This document shows, piece after piece, positions 35,221 through 43,806 of a stretch of DNA of 64,000 bases (the first letter of the stretch is position 1; every line of letters begins with the position of its first letter). Made by a program: the position numbers and the translations under genes. Below the pieces are notes generated by a model. That model searched no databases. It saw only the letters and a program-made list of their open reading frames with translations, and was not told the DNA's origin. The DNA lies in NCBI RefSeq assembly GCF_900215605.1, contig NZ_OBEL01000001.1, positions 124,001-188,000 on the forward strand. The letters are read 5' to 3'. The DNA is from Cohaesibacter gelatinilyticus. GTDB taxonomy: Bacteria; Pseudomonadota; Alphaproteobacteria; Rhizobiales; Cohaesibacteraceae.

Positions 35221-35250
35221 TAACTTGCTTGGCAAGTCCCGGAAAGTCAA
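35221..35250 (-). promoter_or_regulatory. Putative promoter of the gcv operon
   Basis: TTGACT (-35, 35250-35245), 18-bp spacer, AAGTTA (-10, 35226-35221). Transcription would start near 35214, just ahead of the riboswitch. The -10 is weak. Confidence 0.35.
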
Positions 35251-35344
35251 GATATCTTTGTTTTTTCTGATCAGATCGTTATATTTTTGAAATAGATGCC
35301 CGAAACCAGACGGACAGATTCAATTGTCTTCGATATAAAAACTT

Positions 35345-36403
35345 ATGTTAATTCAACTACCAAACGACCAAGTGTTGTATCAGGCTTTACTGGATCGAGA
35401 TCCTTCTTTTGAAGGACGAGCCTATGTCTGTGTAAGCTCAACAGGGGTATTTTGTCGCCTGACCTGCCCGGCGCGAAAACCTAAATTTGAAAATTGCAGC
35501 TTTTATGAATCCATTGCGCAATGTCTGGAAGCGGGATATCGGCCATGCAAACGTTGCCATCCCATGAGTACGGCAGCAGAAGCAGACCCGGCCGTACAGG
35601 GTTTGCTGCAGGCATTGGAAGAAAATCCGGCTTATCGTTGGGGTGAGGCTGATGTAATCCGCATGGGTCATGACCCGTCCACCATTCGCCGAACCTTTAA
35701 GCGCCATTTTGGTATTACCTTCCTGGAAATGGCCAGACAAACCCGTATACGGGAAGGCTTTGAAACGCTTGTCGTAGGCGGCAAGGTCATTGATGCCCAG
35801 ATTGATGCCGGCTTTTCGTCTGCGAGCGCCTTTCGAGCTGCCTTCGGGAAGCTGCTCGGTATGGCGCCCTCCGGTTTTCATAGAGATGCGCTATTGCGAG
35901 CGGATTGGATTGATACTCCGCTTGGAGCCATGATTGCCGTCAGTGATCGATCGAGTTTGCATTTGCTGGAATTTCTGGAACGCAAAGCTTTGCCCCGAGA
36001 ATTGAAGGATCTGAAGAAACGCGCCAGGAGTAGTCTTGGTTTTGGACGCTTCGCACCTACCGATCAGGTTGAAGAGGAATTGGCCAGCTACTTCAAGGGA
36101 GCGCAAGCAGATTTTGCAACGCCTGTCACGATGCACGGTAGCGATTTTACAAAGCAGGTTTGGAATCAGTTGCGCAAAATTCCGGCAGGGCAGACACGTT
36201 CCTATGGTATGTTGGCGAAGGAGTTGGGAAATCCTGCAGCCACCAGAGCAGTGGCTCGCGCCAATGGTGCAAATCCTCTAGCAATCATTGTTCCGTGTCA
36301 TCGTGTGATTGGAGCCGATGGTGCGCTAACTGGCTATGGTGGTGGACTATGGCGAAAGCAGAAATTGATTGAGCTTGAGCAAACTATTGCCGCCAAGAGG
36401 TAG
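35345..36403 (+). CDS. ada: Ada: bifunctional methyl-DNA repair protein and transcription regulator
   Basis: 352 residues, full Ada architecture. The N-terminal zinc domain has C37, C41, C68 and C71 (VFCRLTCPARKP, RPCKRCHP), with C37 the expected phosphotriester methyl acceptor. An AraC-type HTH (about 85-180) follows, then the O6-methylguanine methyltransferase domain with IIVPCHRVIGADG, acceptor C318. Methylated Ada normally activates its own gene and other alkylation-repair genes. The start is the first ATG matching the family N-terminus; no good ribosome-binding site is visible. Ends at a terminator. Confidence 0.94.
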   Translation: MLIQLPNDQVLYQALLDRDPSFEGRAYVCVSSTGVFCRLTCPARKPKFENCSFYESIAQCLEAGYRPCKRCHPMSTAAEADPAVQGLLQALEENPAYRWGEADVIRMGHDPSTIRRTFKRHFGITFLEMARQTRIREGFETLVVGGKVIDAQIDAGFSSASAFRAAFGKLLGMAPSGFHRDALLRADWIDTPLGAMIAVSDRSSLHLLEFLERKALPRELKDLKKRARSSLGFGRFAPTDQVEEELASYFKGAQADFATPVTMHGSDFTKQVWNQLRKIPAGQTRSYGMLAKELGNPAATRAVARANGANPLAIIVPCHRVIGADGALTGYGGGLWRKQKLIELEQTIAAKR

Positions 36404-36440
36404 GGCTTTCGCCAACCAGATCAACATTGACACGAAATAC

Positions 36441-36475
36441 AAAAGCCCTTTGGTTTTATCAAAGGGCTTTTTTTA
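36441..36475. terminator. Bidirectional rho-independent terminator
   Basis: AAAGCCCTTTG/CAAAGGGCTTT stem with a 7-nt loop and a seven-T run on the plus strand (shorter on minus), between convergent ada and the lipoprotein gene. Confidence 0.88.
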
Positions 36476-36493
36476 TTTCGTTTGCTGATGAGC

Positions 36494-37207
36494 TTATTTA
36501 GCGCCACCATCAAAGCCAACCAGAATTTTCAAATTCTGTTTTTCCGGTGTTGGAATTGGAATGGCATCATCGATTTTGGCAAACAGGGCAGAGCGATCCG
36601 GTGGTGTGATTTGAGCCGGAACCTTGTGCAGCTTGCTATAAAGCACATCGCCATCCACTTCGCGAATGACCACGCGAATAGGAAGAACCGCTTTTGCAGT
36701 TTCGCCTTTGGGGCCGGCAAGAACGCGTCCGGCGATACCGACCTTGATATACATTTCAGCACCCAGATTGGTACATTCACGTGCTGTCTGGTTGATAACA
36801 CCTTGATAGATCAGATAGCGTGAATCACCGTCGTGTTTACGCTCGAACTTCTGATAGAAAGTGGTGTCGCCCAGAACTTCAACAGGAGGACAATAGCCGG
36901 TCAGTTTCTTGGGATTGGACAACATCAATTGTGTCGCCTGATCTGCAATGGAACCCGCATTGGCGACGTCTGCCGCAGTGCTGGTCGGCAATGGTTTGAC
37001 TTCTGCCGGTTTGCTGGAGCCCCCACCCAGACCACCAAGGGATGGCATGGAGAGGCCACCAGCCCCGCCGGAGCAGCCTGCAAGACCAATAGACATCAGG
37101 CCCAGCACAGCCAGAGATCTCATGCCAGAGGCTGCAGAGGATCTTTTGCTGACAAATTGGGATGATGCACATCTTGTGCGGTTGGATGGTGAACGCTTCA
37201 TCGCCAT
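36494..37207 (-). CDS. Predicted lipoprotein of unknown function
   Basis: 237 residues from the ATG at 37207 (AGGA 9 nt upstream); a TTG seven codons earlier is less likely. The signal peptide is preceded by a basic N-terminal stretch and ends at the lipobox SIGLAGC, with C the lipid-modified residue. A Gly/Ser/Pro-rich linker follows, then a soluble domain (YCPPVEVLGDTTFYQKFERKHDGDSRYLIYQGVINQTARECT... RVVIREVDGDVLYSKLHKVP) with two conserved-looking cysteines. Similar lipoproteins are common in rhizobia without a known role. Divergent from ispH. Confidence 0.78.
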   Translation of the reverse strand: MAMKRSPSNRTRCASSQFVSKRSSAASGMRSLAVLGLMSIGLAGCSGGAGGLSMPSLGGLGGGSSKPAEVKPLPTSTAADVANAGSIADQATQLMLSNPKKLTGYCPPVEVLGDTTFYQKFERKHDGDSRYLIYQGVINQTARECTNLGAEMYIKVGIAGRVLAGPKGETAKAVLPIRVVIREVDGDVLYSKLHKVPAQITPPDRSALFAKIDDAIPIPTPEKQNLKILVGFDGGAK

Positions 37208-37418
37208 CTTGGTCTGTCCTATACTCAATTACGCGCCGCATCTGGCAGCTTGTCCTGTCAGTCCTGTCGATCATGTGATTGTTTGACAGGGGGTGATATT
37301 TGGGTGTCGCTGCCTATGTATTCATCGCTTATAGCATAATTATGGCATTTGGCGAGACTTCGAGGTGTAATTGCCATCAGGCGGCGTGGGATTTTGTCAG
37401 CAAAAGCTGGATAATCTC

Positions 37419-37447
37419 TTGACACTGTATTCGAAAAAGCCATGTTA
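37419..37447 (+). promoter_or_regulatory. Putative ispH promoter
   Basis: TTGACA (37419-37424), 17-bp spacer, ATGTTA (37442-37447). A start near 37455 would exclude the upstream in-frame ATG at 37442 and support the start at 37505. Confidence 0.4.
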
Positions 37448-37504
37448 CAGGCCATATCTCAACATGCCAGGTTTTCAGACAAATGGGGCAAGGAGCCGAC
37501 CAAT

Positions 37505-38551
37505 ATGACAGAAAGTCAGGATGCAAGTGCTGTCAAGGCTGTGAATGCTCCAGATTTGCCACCATTGGAGGTATTTCTTTGTGCTCCTCGTGGTTTCTGT
37601 GCCGGGGTCGACCGAGCCATCCAGATTGTTGAGCTGGCTTTGGAGACCTATGGTGCACCGGTCTATGTTCGTCATGAAATAGTCCATAACAAGTTCGTTG
37701 TTGAAAGTTTGAAATCAAAAGGCGCGATTTTTGTCGAAGAGCTGGATGAAGTACCCGATACCGACCAACCGGTGATCTTCTCGGCCCATGGCGTTCCGAA
37801 ATCCGTCCCGGCCAATGCCAAGGCTCGTAATTTTTTCTATCTTGACGCAACTTGTCCGCTGGTCTCCAAAGTGCATAAGGAAGCCATGCTTCATGATAAA
37901 CGTGGCCACGAAATCGTGCTCATCGGCCATGCAGGACATCCTGAAGTGATTGGCACCATGGGGCAATTGGCAGACAACGTGGTCAACTTGATCGAGACGG
38001 TCGACGATGTGGCTCGCTTCAAGCCAAATGATCCGGAAAATCTTGCCTGGATAACCCAGACGACTCTGTCACTGGACGATACCGCTGATATCATTCTGGC
38101 TTTGAAAGAGCGTTTTCCGTCCATCAAGGGGCCGAACAAAGATGACATCTGCTATGCCACGACCAATCGGCAGGAAGCTGTGAAATATGTTGCTCCAAAG
38201 GCCGATGTGATGATCGTGGTTGGCGCCCCGAACAGCTCCAACTCCAAACGCTTGCGAGAAGTGGGGGAGCGTGCTGGATGTCGCCAGTCTCTTTTGTTGC
38301 AACGGGCGAGTGAAATTGACTGGGATAGTTTGGGCGACATTCGTTCCGTCGCGATCACAGCAGGGGCATCCGCACCTGAAGTATTGGTAGAAGAAGTGAT
38401 TGAAGCTTTCTCTGAGCGGTATCAGGTAAAGATGGAAGTGGTGATCACTGCCAAGGAAGATATCACCTTCAATATTCCTCGAGAATTACGCGAAGCCGCG
38501 ATTGAGGCCGGGGTATTGGCTCCTGTCGCCAAAGCAATCCCGACTGTCTGA
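37505..38551 (+). CDS. ispH: 4-hydroxy-3-methylbut-2-enyl diphosphate reductase
   Basis: 348 residues from the ATG at 37505 (AAGGAG 9 nt upstream). Last enzyme of the MEP isoprenoid pathway, making IPP and DMAPP. The [4Fe-4S] cysteines are C32 ([12 protein letters not shown]), C117 ([10 protein letters not shown]) and C216 ([11 protein letters not shown]). The proton-relay glutamate is E147 in [11 protein letters not shown]. First gene of the ispH-thrB pair (34 bp apart), a conserved rhizobial neighbourhood near the cta genes. Confidence 0.97.
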   Translation: MTESQDASAVKAVNAPDLPPLEVFLCAPRGFCAGVDRAIQIVELALETYGAPVYVRHEIVHNKFVVESLKSKGAIFVEELDEVPDTDQPVIFSAHGVPKSVPANAKARNFFYLDATCPLVSKVHKEAMLHDKRGHEIVLIGHAGHPEVIGTMGQLADNVVNLIETVDDVARFKPNDPENLAWITQTTLSLDDTADIILALKERFPSIKGPNKDDICYATTNRQEAVKYVAPKADVMIVVGAPNSSNSKRLREVGERAGCRQSLLLQRASEIDWDSLGDIRSVAITAGASAPEVLVEEVIEAFSERYQVKMEVVITAKEDITFNIPRELREAAIEAGVLAPVAKAIPTV

Positions 38552-38585
38552 TTTTTCTGCCCAATAAGATCAAGAGACAAGAATT

Positions 38586-39551
38586 ATGGCCGTTTATACT
38601 GAAGTGTCTGATGAAGAACTGAATGAGTTTGTCGATGGCTATGATATCGGAGCCTTGCTTTCTTATAAGGGTATTGCGGAAGGGGTGGAGAATTCCAATT
38701 ATCTGATCCATACCGAAAATGGCAATTTCATTCTGACCCTTTATGAAAAGCGGGTGGACTCCAATGACCTGCCATTTTTCCTCGGTCTGAAGGAACATCT
38801 TGCCAGCAAGGGACTCAATTGTCCGGTGCCGATCAAAAATCGGGATGGTAAGAGCCTTGGTCATTTGGCGGGGCGTCCTGCTGCTATTATCAGTTTCCTG
38901 GATGGGATGTGGGTGCGCCGTCCAAATGTCACGCATTGCGAGCAATTGGGTGTCGCCTTGGCACAAATGCATGAAGCTGGTCAGGACTTTGAATTGAGCC
39001 GCTCCAATGCGCTTTCTGTCTCTGGTTGGCGTCCTCTTTTTGCCATGTGTGGAGATCGGGCTGACAGTGTGCAAGCGGGATTGCATGCCGAGATTGAGAA
39101 TGAGCTGGATTTTATGGAAAGCAATTGGCCTGCTTCGCTGCCAACCGGGGTGATCCATGCCGATCTTTTCCCTGACAATGTCTTTTTCTTGCGCAATGAA
39201 TTATCAGGTTTGATCGATTTCTATTTTGCCTGTAATGATCTTCTGGCTTATGACATTGCCATCTGCATCAATGCCTGGTGTTTTGAAGCAGATGATATGT
39301 TCAACGTGACCAAGATCAGAGCGCTTTTGAAGGGATATCAGTCTGTCCGCCAACTGGAGGGGGCTGAGCTGGCAGCTCTGCCTTTGTTGTCCAGAGGGGC
39401 AGCCCTGCGTTTTCTTCTTACCCGTCTCTATGATTGGTTGAATATACCCGAAGGGGCATTGGTCATGCCCAAGGATCCGGGTGAATATATCAAGAAACTT
39501 CGTTTTCATCGCTCAATCCGCTCGGTGGCGGACTATGGCATTCAGACCTGA
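38586..39551 (+). CDS. thrB: Homoserine kinase (APH-fold ThrB)
   Basis: 321 residues, the aminoglycoside-phosphotransferase-like type of homoserine kinase found in alphaproteobacteria and pseudomonads rather than the GHMP type. The catalytic loop is [14 protein letters not shown] (H191, D193, N198), followed by [18 protein letters not shown] with the metal-binding aspartate. N-terminal [28 protein letters not shown] binds the nucleotide. It phosphorylates homoserine for ThrC, encoded about 4.3 kb downstream. Confidence 0.95.
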   Translation: MAVYTEVSDEELNEFVDGYDIGALLSYKGIAEGVENSNYLIHTENGNFILTLYEKRVDSNDLPFFLGLKEHLASKGLNCPVPIKNRDGKSLGHLAGRPAAIISFLDGMWVRRPNVTHCEQLGVALAQMHEAGQDFELSRSNALSVSGWRPLFAMCGDRADSVQAGLHAEIENELDFMESNWPASLPTGVIHADLFPDNVFFLRNELSGLIDFYFACNDLLAYDIAICINAWCFEADDMFNVTKIRALLKGYQSVRQLEGAELAALPLLSRGAALRFLLTRLYDWLNIPEGALVMPKDPGEYIKKLRFHRSIRSVADYGIQT

Positions 39552-39599
39552 ATGGTCAGAAGATGGCAGCGTGTTCCAGAAAAGTGTCTTTTCGGCTTT

Positions 39600-40439
39600 C
39601 TATTTCTTTTCCGCCAAAACAAGGTGTCCATAGATCGGATTGCCTTCGTCACTGCGCACAACAATGATTTCGAAATGTTTGGCAACCAGTCCATTGGCAT
39701 CCATGAGTCTCCGAATATAGCTCTCGCTATGGGCGAAACGATGTTTGCGCCCAACCTTGAAATCTGCACCTTCAAAGGCTTCATCTGGCATCGTCTCGGA
39801 AGAAAAAGCAAAGAACCCGCCTTTATCAAGGCATCGGGCAACATGATGGAATTTTTCTTCCAGTGCCCCAAGATATGGAAGAACATCGGTTGAGACAATC
39901 AAATCCCAACCCTGGATTTCGCCCTTGGAGGTACCATCGTCTTCAATGTCTTTGAGAAATTCGACCACGTCACCAGCATAGAGATCATCATAGACACCTT
40001 TCTCATAGGCTTCATCGAGCATGCCGGTCGATAGATCAACACCGATCATTTCCACGACCTTCTCAGCCATTGATATGCCGGTCAATCCGGTGCCACAGCC
40101 AAGATCCAACATGCGTTTGAAACGCCGCTCGGGCCGATGGGAGACGATCATCTCACGGACCATCATGGGAACGGCATAGCCCAGATCGTCGACGAGGATT
40201 TTTTCGAAAGCTTCGGCATGCTGATCAAACAGGGTCGCGACATAAGCCACAGGTGCCTTTTCAGGTGTTGGGCCTTGCTCTATGGAAGCTAAACGCACCG
40301 CAGCGCCTCCATGATCATCTGGATCCAATGCCAAGACGGTGCGATAGGCCTCAGCAGCCTCTCTCAATTTGCCTGCTTTTTCCAGTTCCAGCGCCTTGTT
40401 ATAGGCCTCAGCCAGTGCGCCCTGATCAAGCTCGCTCAT
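39600..40439 (-). CDS. SAM-dependent methyltransferase with TPR-like N-terminus
   Basis: 279 residues from the ATG at 40439 (AGGAG 10 nt upstream). Residues 1-45 look like one TPR (ALAEAYNKALELEKAGKLREAAEAYRTVLALDPDD). The class I methyltransferase core follows: RMLDLGCGTGLTGISMA, MIGVDLSTGMLDEA, and DLIVSTDVLPYLG. TPR-plus-methyltransferase proteins of this kind are common in alphaproteobacteria; the substrate is unknown. Convergent with thrB (48 bp between stops), inserted between thrB and rnhA. Confidence 0.85.
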   Translation of the reverse strand: MSELDQGALAEAYNKALELEKAGKLREAAEAYRTVLALDPDDHGGAAVRLASIEQGPTPEKAPVAYVATLFDQHAEAFEKILVDDLGYAVPMMVREMIVSHRPERRFKRMLDLGCGTGLTGISMAEKVVEMIGVDLSTGMLDEAYEKGVYDDLYAGDVVEFLKDIEDDGTSKGEIQGWDLIVSTDVLPYLGALEEKFHHVARCLDKGGFFAFSSETMPDEAFEGADFKVGRKHRFAHSESYIRRLMDANGLVAKHFEIIVVRSDEGNPIYGHLVLAEKK

Positions 40440-40762
40440 AACCAATCGTCTCCTACTGTCGTGGATGCTCCCCATACAGGTGTCAATCAGAAACGTCCAG
40501 CAAAAAAACGAGTACCAAAGAACAGAAGGTGGCCTCGATTGCATTGTGTATGATTTGAGCTGCTGCTTGCGTGTCGCAAGCAGGCGATCTAGATATCGAC
40601 TAATCAAAAAACTATGCGCCGATAACGAAGAATAATAGCTGATAGTGAAAATCACGATCTAAACCGATGGTGCATTTACCGGCATTGTTGCGCTTGTCCG
40701 TAGCGCTTGGGCGCGAGGACGTGGAAACCTAGAATATTCAACCGCATGTGAAAGGACGGCTG
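40440..40762. other. Divergent promoter region, methyltransferase / rnhA
   Basis: 323 bp without a gene. The one clear structure is a perfect hairpin CTGCTTGCG-TGT-CGCAAGCAG at 40563-40583, with no T-run on either side. It could be an operator or a structured leader. Confidence 0.5.
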
Positions 40763-41200
40763 ATGGGAAAAGTCACGATCTATACGGACGGAGCCTGTTC
40801 CGGCAATCCTGGACCAGGAGGCTGGGGTGCATTGCTTCTTTATGGCGAACACGAAAGAGAGCTCTATGGTGGAGAAGCTGAGACTACGAACAATCGTATG
40901 GAACTTCAGGCCGCTATTGAGGCGCTCAATGCATTGAAGCGTTCCTGCGAGATCGATCTTTACACTGATAGTCAATATGTAAAGGGTGGAATTACTGGTT
41001 GGATCCATGGCTGGAAAAAAAATGGATGGAAAACATCCAATAAAAAACCAGTTAAAAATGCGGAGCTTTGGCAAGCCCTGGATGAAGCTTTGCGACCTCA
41101 TCAGGTGAGTTGGCACTGGGTGAAGGGGCATGCCGGACATGAAGGAAACGAACGGGCCGATGAGTTGGCTCGTCGTGGTATGGAGCCCTACAAGGGTTAG
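40763..41200 (+). CDS. rnhA: Ribonuclease HI
   Basis: 145 residues from the ATG at 40763 (AAAGGA 6 nt upstream); an ATG five codons earlier is not supported. Catalytic residues D9 ([16 protein letters not shown]), E47 ([13 protein letters not shown]), D69 (LYTDSQYV) and D133 (ERADELA), plus H123 in [11 protein letters not shown]. The basic handle [23 protein letters not shown] is present. Degrades RNA in RNA-DNA hybrids. In rhizobia it usually follows thrB directly; here the methyltransferase intervenes. Confidence 0.97.
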   Translation: MGKVTIYTDGACSGNPGPGGWGALLLYGEHERELYGGEAETTNNRMELQAAIEALNALKRSCEIDLYTDSQYVKGGITGWIHGWKKNGWKTSNKKPVKNAELWQALDEALRPHQVSWHWVKGHAGHEGNERADELARRGMEPYKG

Positions 41201-41305
41201 ACATAGATGTCGACAAAAGGGCCAGCTGATCTTGAGAACCAGCCAGCCCTTGCTGCCAAGATGCGCGCAACCCGTCCAAAGGATCTTGGGCATCAGGAAT
41301 TTTTG

Positions 41306-41632
41306 TCATCCACGTGTGGCAATAATGGACATTCGGCGAATATCACTTTTTGCCAATGTGCGCACATCTTCCATATCAGTGTCGAACTCCACACCGATTT
41401 CATCTTCCCGATGCCAGACAATATGAACCTCTGCCATAGTGCCGTCCTTACGGTTCAGCAGGGAAAAGGTACTGGGAAGGGTGATCATCGGATCCACCTT
41501 GATGCGCATGCCATGCCGGCTTTCATTGCGAATGGTGCAATCCATGCTCATGGCGAAATTGTTATAAAAGACTTTGCCACCCTTCAGAACGCGGCGACGC
41601 GTACACTGGCGACGGTCCGGGAAGATGTCCAT
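41306..41632 (-). CDS. PilZ-domain protein
   Basis: 108 residues, a single-domain PilZ protein. The cyclic-di-GMP-binding pieces are an arginine-rich N-terminus (PDRRQCTRRRVLKGGKV) and the D/N-x-S-x-x-G motif (IRNESRHGMRI), followed by VHIVWHREDEIGVEF. The N-terminal motif is not a perfect RxxxR, so binding needs testing. GAGG lies 8 nt before the ATG. A CtrA-box match is 130 bp upstream. Confidence 0.78.
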   Translation of the reverse strand: MDIFPDRRQCTRRRVLKGGKVFYNNFAMSMDCTIRNESRHGMRIKVDPMITLPSTFSLLNRKDGTMAEVHIVWHREDEIGVEFDTDMEDVRTLAKSDIRRMSIIATRG

Positions 41633-41761
41633 GTTTTTTGCCTCAATGCGACTGCTGCATTTCGTGACAATCCTGTTTTGCAGCAGTCGGGTCTGATGTC
41701 TGAATTTTCATCAAATTTAACATAAACACCAAGCAGTTGCATCGGCTTTCCAAAAAATGTC

Positions 41762-41777
41762 TTAACAAGCTCTTAAC
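41762..41777 (-). promoter_or_regulatory. CtrA-box match TTAA-N7-TTAAC upstream of the PilZ gene
   Basis: TTAACAAGCTCTTAAC fits the CtrA consensus on either strand. The only gene start facing it is that of the PilZ protein, 130 bp away; the gene on its other side ends there. Confidence 0.45.
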
Positions 41778-41855
41778 ATGAACAAGTGCATTTGCAGGCT
41801 TTCTTTAACCTTTGGTAATACTTTAAACACGCCCTTCAAAGATACTGCAAGACAA

Positions 41856-41880
41856 AGGAAAAAGGCTCGCAGGGAGCCTT
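41856..41880 (-). terminator. Rho-independent terminator of the DUF3592 gene
   Basis: AAGGCTC/GAGCCTT stem followed on the minus strand by TTTTCC, 38 bp after the stop. Confidence 0.65.
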
Positions 41881-41917
41881 GTCTTTCATACATGTTGCGG
41901 TATCGACAAGTTCCAAC

Positions 41918-42478
41918 TCAACTGGTGTAGAAGCGAACTTTATTTGCAACCTTTGGCAAGCCCCACCATGCAAACAAGGCAACCACCACAAATCCAACAC
42001 CAAACCAAAGGGCAAAATTGGCTATGCTATCTTCGCCGGGCCGTAGAATGGTCACCGACGGATTGTTGGGGTCAACGTATACCGGATGCTTGGAACCCTT
42101 GGGATAGTCAGCCAGAATTGCCTTGGCGTCTTGCATTTTTGAGTAACCCATATCGGACATGGAAAGGCGATCTTGCTGCAAAGTTTCGCCATCGCGCACA
42201 AATTCGTAAATGACTTTGGGATAATGGAAGGTCTTTTTGCGTCCCTTGGTCTGTTTGACTGTCGAAATTGACGATGAAACAATTGTACCTTCAATCGTTG
42301 GCCAATTTTGGGCTTTGTTGGCGTCCTGTACCAACATGATACCGAGATAGAGGAAAGCAGCACCTGCCAGCAAAAGTCCGAAAGGAACACCATGGATAGC
42401 CATGAAATGCCAAAATCGATTTGATGAACTCATGCTGGATTGTCCAATCGTCTCTTCCTGCGGAATAGGAGTGGGCAT
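41918..42478 (-). CDS. DUF3592 family membrane protein
   Basis: 186 residues from the ATG at 42478 (GAGGG 8 nt upstream); the ATG two codons earlier is too close to that site. TM helix near 28-48, an extracytoplasmic beta-rich domain (WPTIEGTIVSSSISTVKQTKGRKKTFHYPKVIYEFVRDGE, YPKGSKHPVYVDPNNPSVTILRPG) and a TM helix near 155-175. This is the standard DUF3592 layout. Function unknown. Stands alone, with its own terminator. Confidence 0.82.
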   Translation of the reverse strand: MPTPIPQEETIGQSSMSSSNRFWHFMAIHGVPFGLLLAGAAFLYLGIMLVQDANKAQNWPTIEGTIVSSSISTVKQTKGRKKTFHYPKVIYEFVRDGETLQQDRLSMSDMGYSKMQDAKAILADYPKGSKHPVYVDPNNPSVTILRPGEDSIANFALWFGVGFVVVALFAWWGLPKVANKVRFYTS

Positions 42479-42641
42479 GATCATTTCCCTCTTTTGAAAG
42501 CCTGTCGGCGAAAATCAGCACCAAGTTCCACCCGGATTCATTCATCAATTATAGTGAGCATACATCTGGGAGGATCGTAGTTGGACATTAGAGGAGAAAT
42601 GCGTAGGCCGACATTGTCAAAGGTCAAATCTGCTGTTCGAC

Positions 42642-43061
42642 ATGGAGCAAAGCACGAGAAAAGACAGAATTGAAAATGTCATCAAATTTTTGTTCAGACT
42701 ATCTGATGTTCGCAAAATGGGAACAAATCAGGCACATTTGGGGATAACCAAGGCAAGCGAAAAATTATTAAAACGATCAAAAAAAAACATGTCGGGAATC
42801 TTGACACCAAAGCCGGTCAAGAGTCGTCAAAGGTTTAAAGGCTGTATGTTTCGATTTCCGTATTTGGATAAATTGCTTCAGCGGAAAATGTGTAAAAAAT
42901 TCCTTAAAAAAACCGTTTCCTTTCCGGAGCTGGGCTGTAAGACTGTACGAACCAACCGGGCGGGTGTGGTGATATCAAAGGTAGAAAATAGCGGAAAATA
43001 CGCATTTTGCCTGGATATAGCCAGTTTAATGGGAATGAAGGCCAAGGTTGGAACAGGGTAG
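42642..43061 (+). CDS. Doubtful Lys-rich ORF
   Basis: 139 codons, lysine-rich (KRSKKNMSGIL, MCKKFLKKTV), with A/T-rich codons unlike the surrounding genes and no Shine-Dalgarno before the ATG. No family recognised. It is the only long frame in the 654-bp gap between the DUF3592 and ParD-like genes. It could be a transferred or decayed gene, or chance; nothing else is seen in the gap. Confidence 0.2.
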   Translation: MEQSTRKDRIENVIKFLFRLSDVRKMGTNQAHLGITKASEKLLKRSKKNMSGILTPKPVKSRQRFKGCMFRFPYLDKLLQRKMCKKFLKKTVSFPELGCKTVRTNRAGVVISKVENSGKYAFCLDIASLMGMKAKVGTG

Positions 43062-43132
43062 ATTGGGATGCGGCACATTGCATCGATCCTGTTTAAAGGA
43101 TGGCAAGACCAATGAGGAAAGGCGAGGCTGAC

Positions 43133-43489
43133 GTGGCATCTTCAAGTCGGACAATTGCAATTGGTGACTATTTCGAACGGTTCGTGGCAGAACAGGTTTC
43201 TTCTGGACGTTTCAACAACAGCTCGGAAGTGATGCGAGCAGGCCTGCGCATGCTTGAAGAGCATGAGCTGTGTTTGCGTGAGCAGAAATCCATCGTTCAT
43301 TTGAAGGAAACCGATGCAAAACTGAATATGGCAGAACAGGCTCAGTTGGTCTCAAGTGAGGCAGCGGCGAAGGTTACCAATTCTGTCAAAGATGCCATGC
43401 AGGCTTTGGCCGGAAGTGGCCTGGCGAAAGCGCAGGCAGCTATTCCGGCAACAAAATGTCAGCTTCGCGCGCGAGTGGCGGCTGAATAG
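43133..43489 (+). CDS. ParD-like antitoxin with extended C-terminus, no toxin partner
   Basis: 118 residues from the GTG at 43133 (GAGG 5 nt upstream). This start gives ASSSRTIAIGDYFERFVAEQVSSGRF, which lines up with the ParD N-terminus; in-frame ATGs upstream are poorly placed. NNSSEVMRAGLRMLEEHE completes the ribbon-helix-helix DNA-binding fold. Known ParD proteins are about 80-90 residues and are followed by parE; here an Ala/Gln-rich tail of about 60 residues follows, and a terminator comes next with no toxin gene. It may be a stand-alone regulator. Confidence 0.7.
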   Translation: MASSSRTIAIGDYFERFVAEQVSSGRFNNSSEVMRAGLRMLEEHELCLREQKSIVHLKETDAKLNMAEQAQLVSSEAAAKVTNSVKDAMQALAGSGLAKAQAAIPATKCQLRARVAAE

Positions 43490-43806
43490 CTCTTGCTCAT
43501 AGATCATGTTTTACATGGTCGGCATCAAAAAAGGCGGTATGGAGCAATCCCTACCGCCTTTTTTGATAGCAAAGCACTCCTCCCGTAACAACCACCCCTT
43601 GCTCCATGCGGCATGAACGGCTAGGGTGCCGCCGGTATTGGCCGGGCAAACCTGCTTTGCGCCAAATCCTTTATGAGATCAATATCGGGACCGTTGACGC
43701 TTTCTGCATTATTGCGATCTGGCAGGCACGTAGGCGGCCCTTGCAAGACAGTTGACCAGATCCGGCCATATGGTGAATGGACTGGTGGAACGAGGCAGTG
43801 ATAGGC
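43490..43806. other. Intergenic region before thrC
   Basis: 317 bp. Holds the terminator of the ParD-like gene (43527-43564); nothing else recognised. The long minus-strand frame crossing it continues antisense into thrC and is a shadow. Confidence 0.5.
43527..43564 (+). terminator. Rho-independent terminator of the ParD-like gene
   Basis: AAAAAAGGCGGTA/TACCGCCTTTTTT stem with a 12-nt loop, 37 bp after the stop; T-runs on both strands. Confidence 0.88.

Noticed and set aside
35345-36403. Ada-type gene as a novel fusion
   Set aside because: The zinc/AraC/methyltransferase order is the normal Ada architecture.
40563-40583. Perfect hairpin CTGCTTGCG/CGCAAGCAG as a terminator
   Set aside because: It lies in a divergent promoter region where no transcript ends, with no T-run on either strand.
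41207-41725. Plus-strand frame after rnhA (172 codons)
   Set aside because: It runs antisense through the PilZ gene, lacks a ribosome-binding site and has no recognisable domain.
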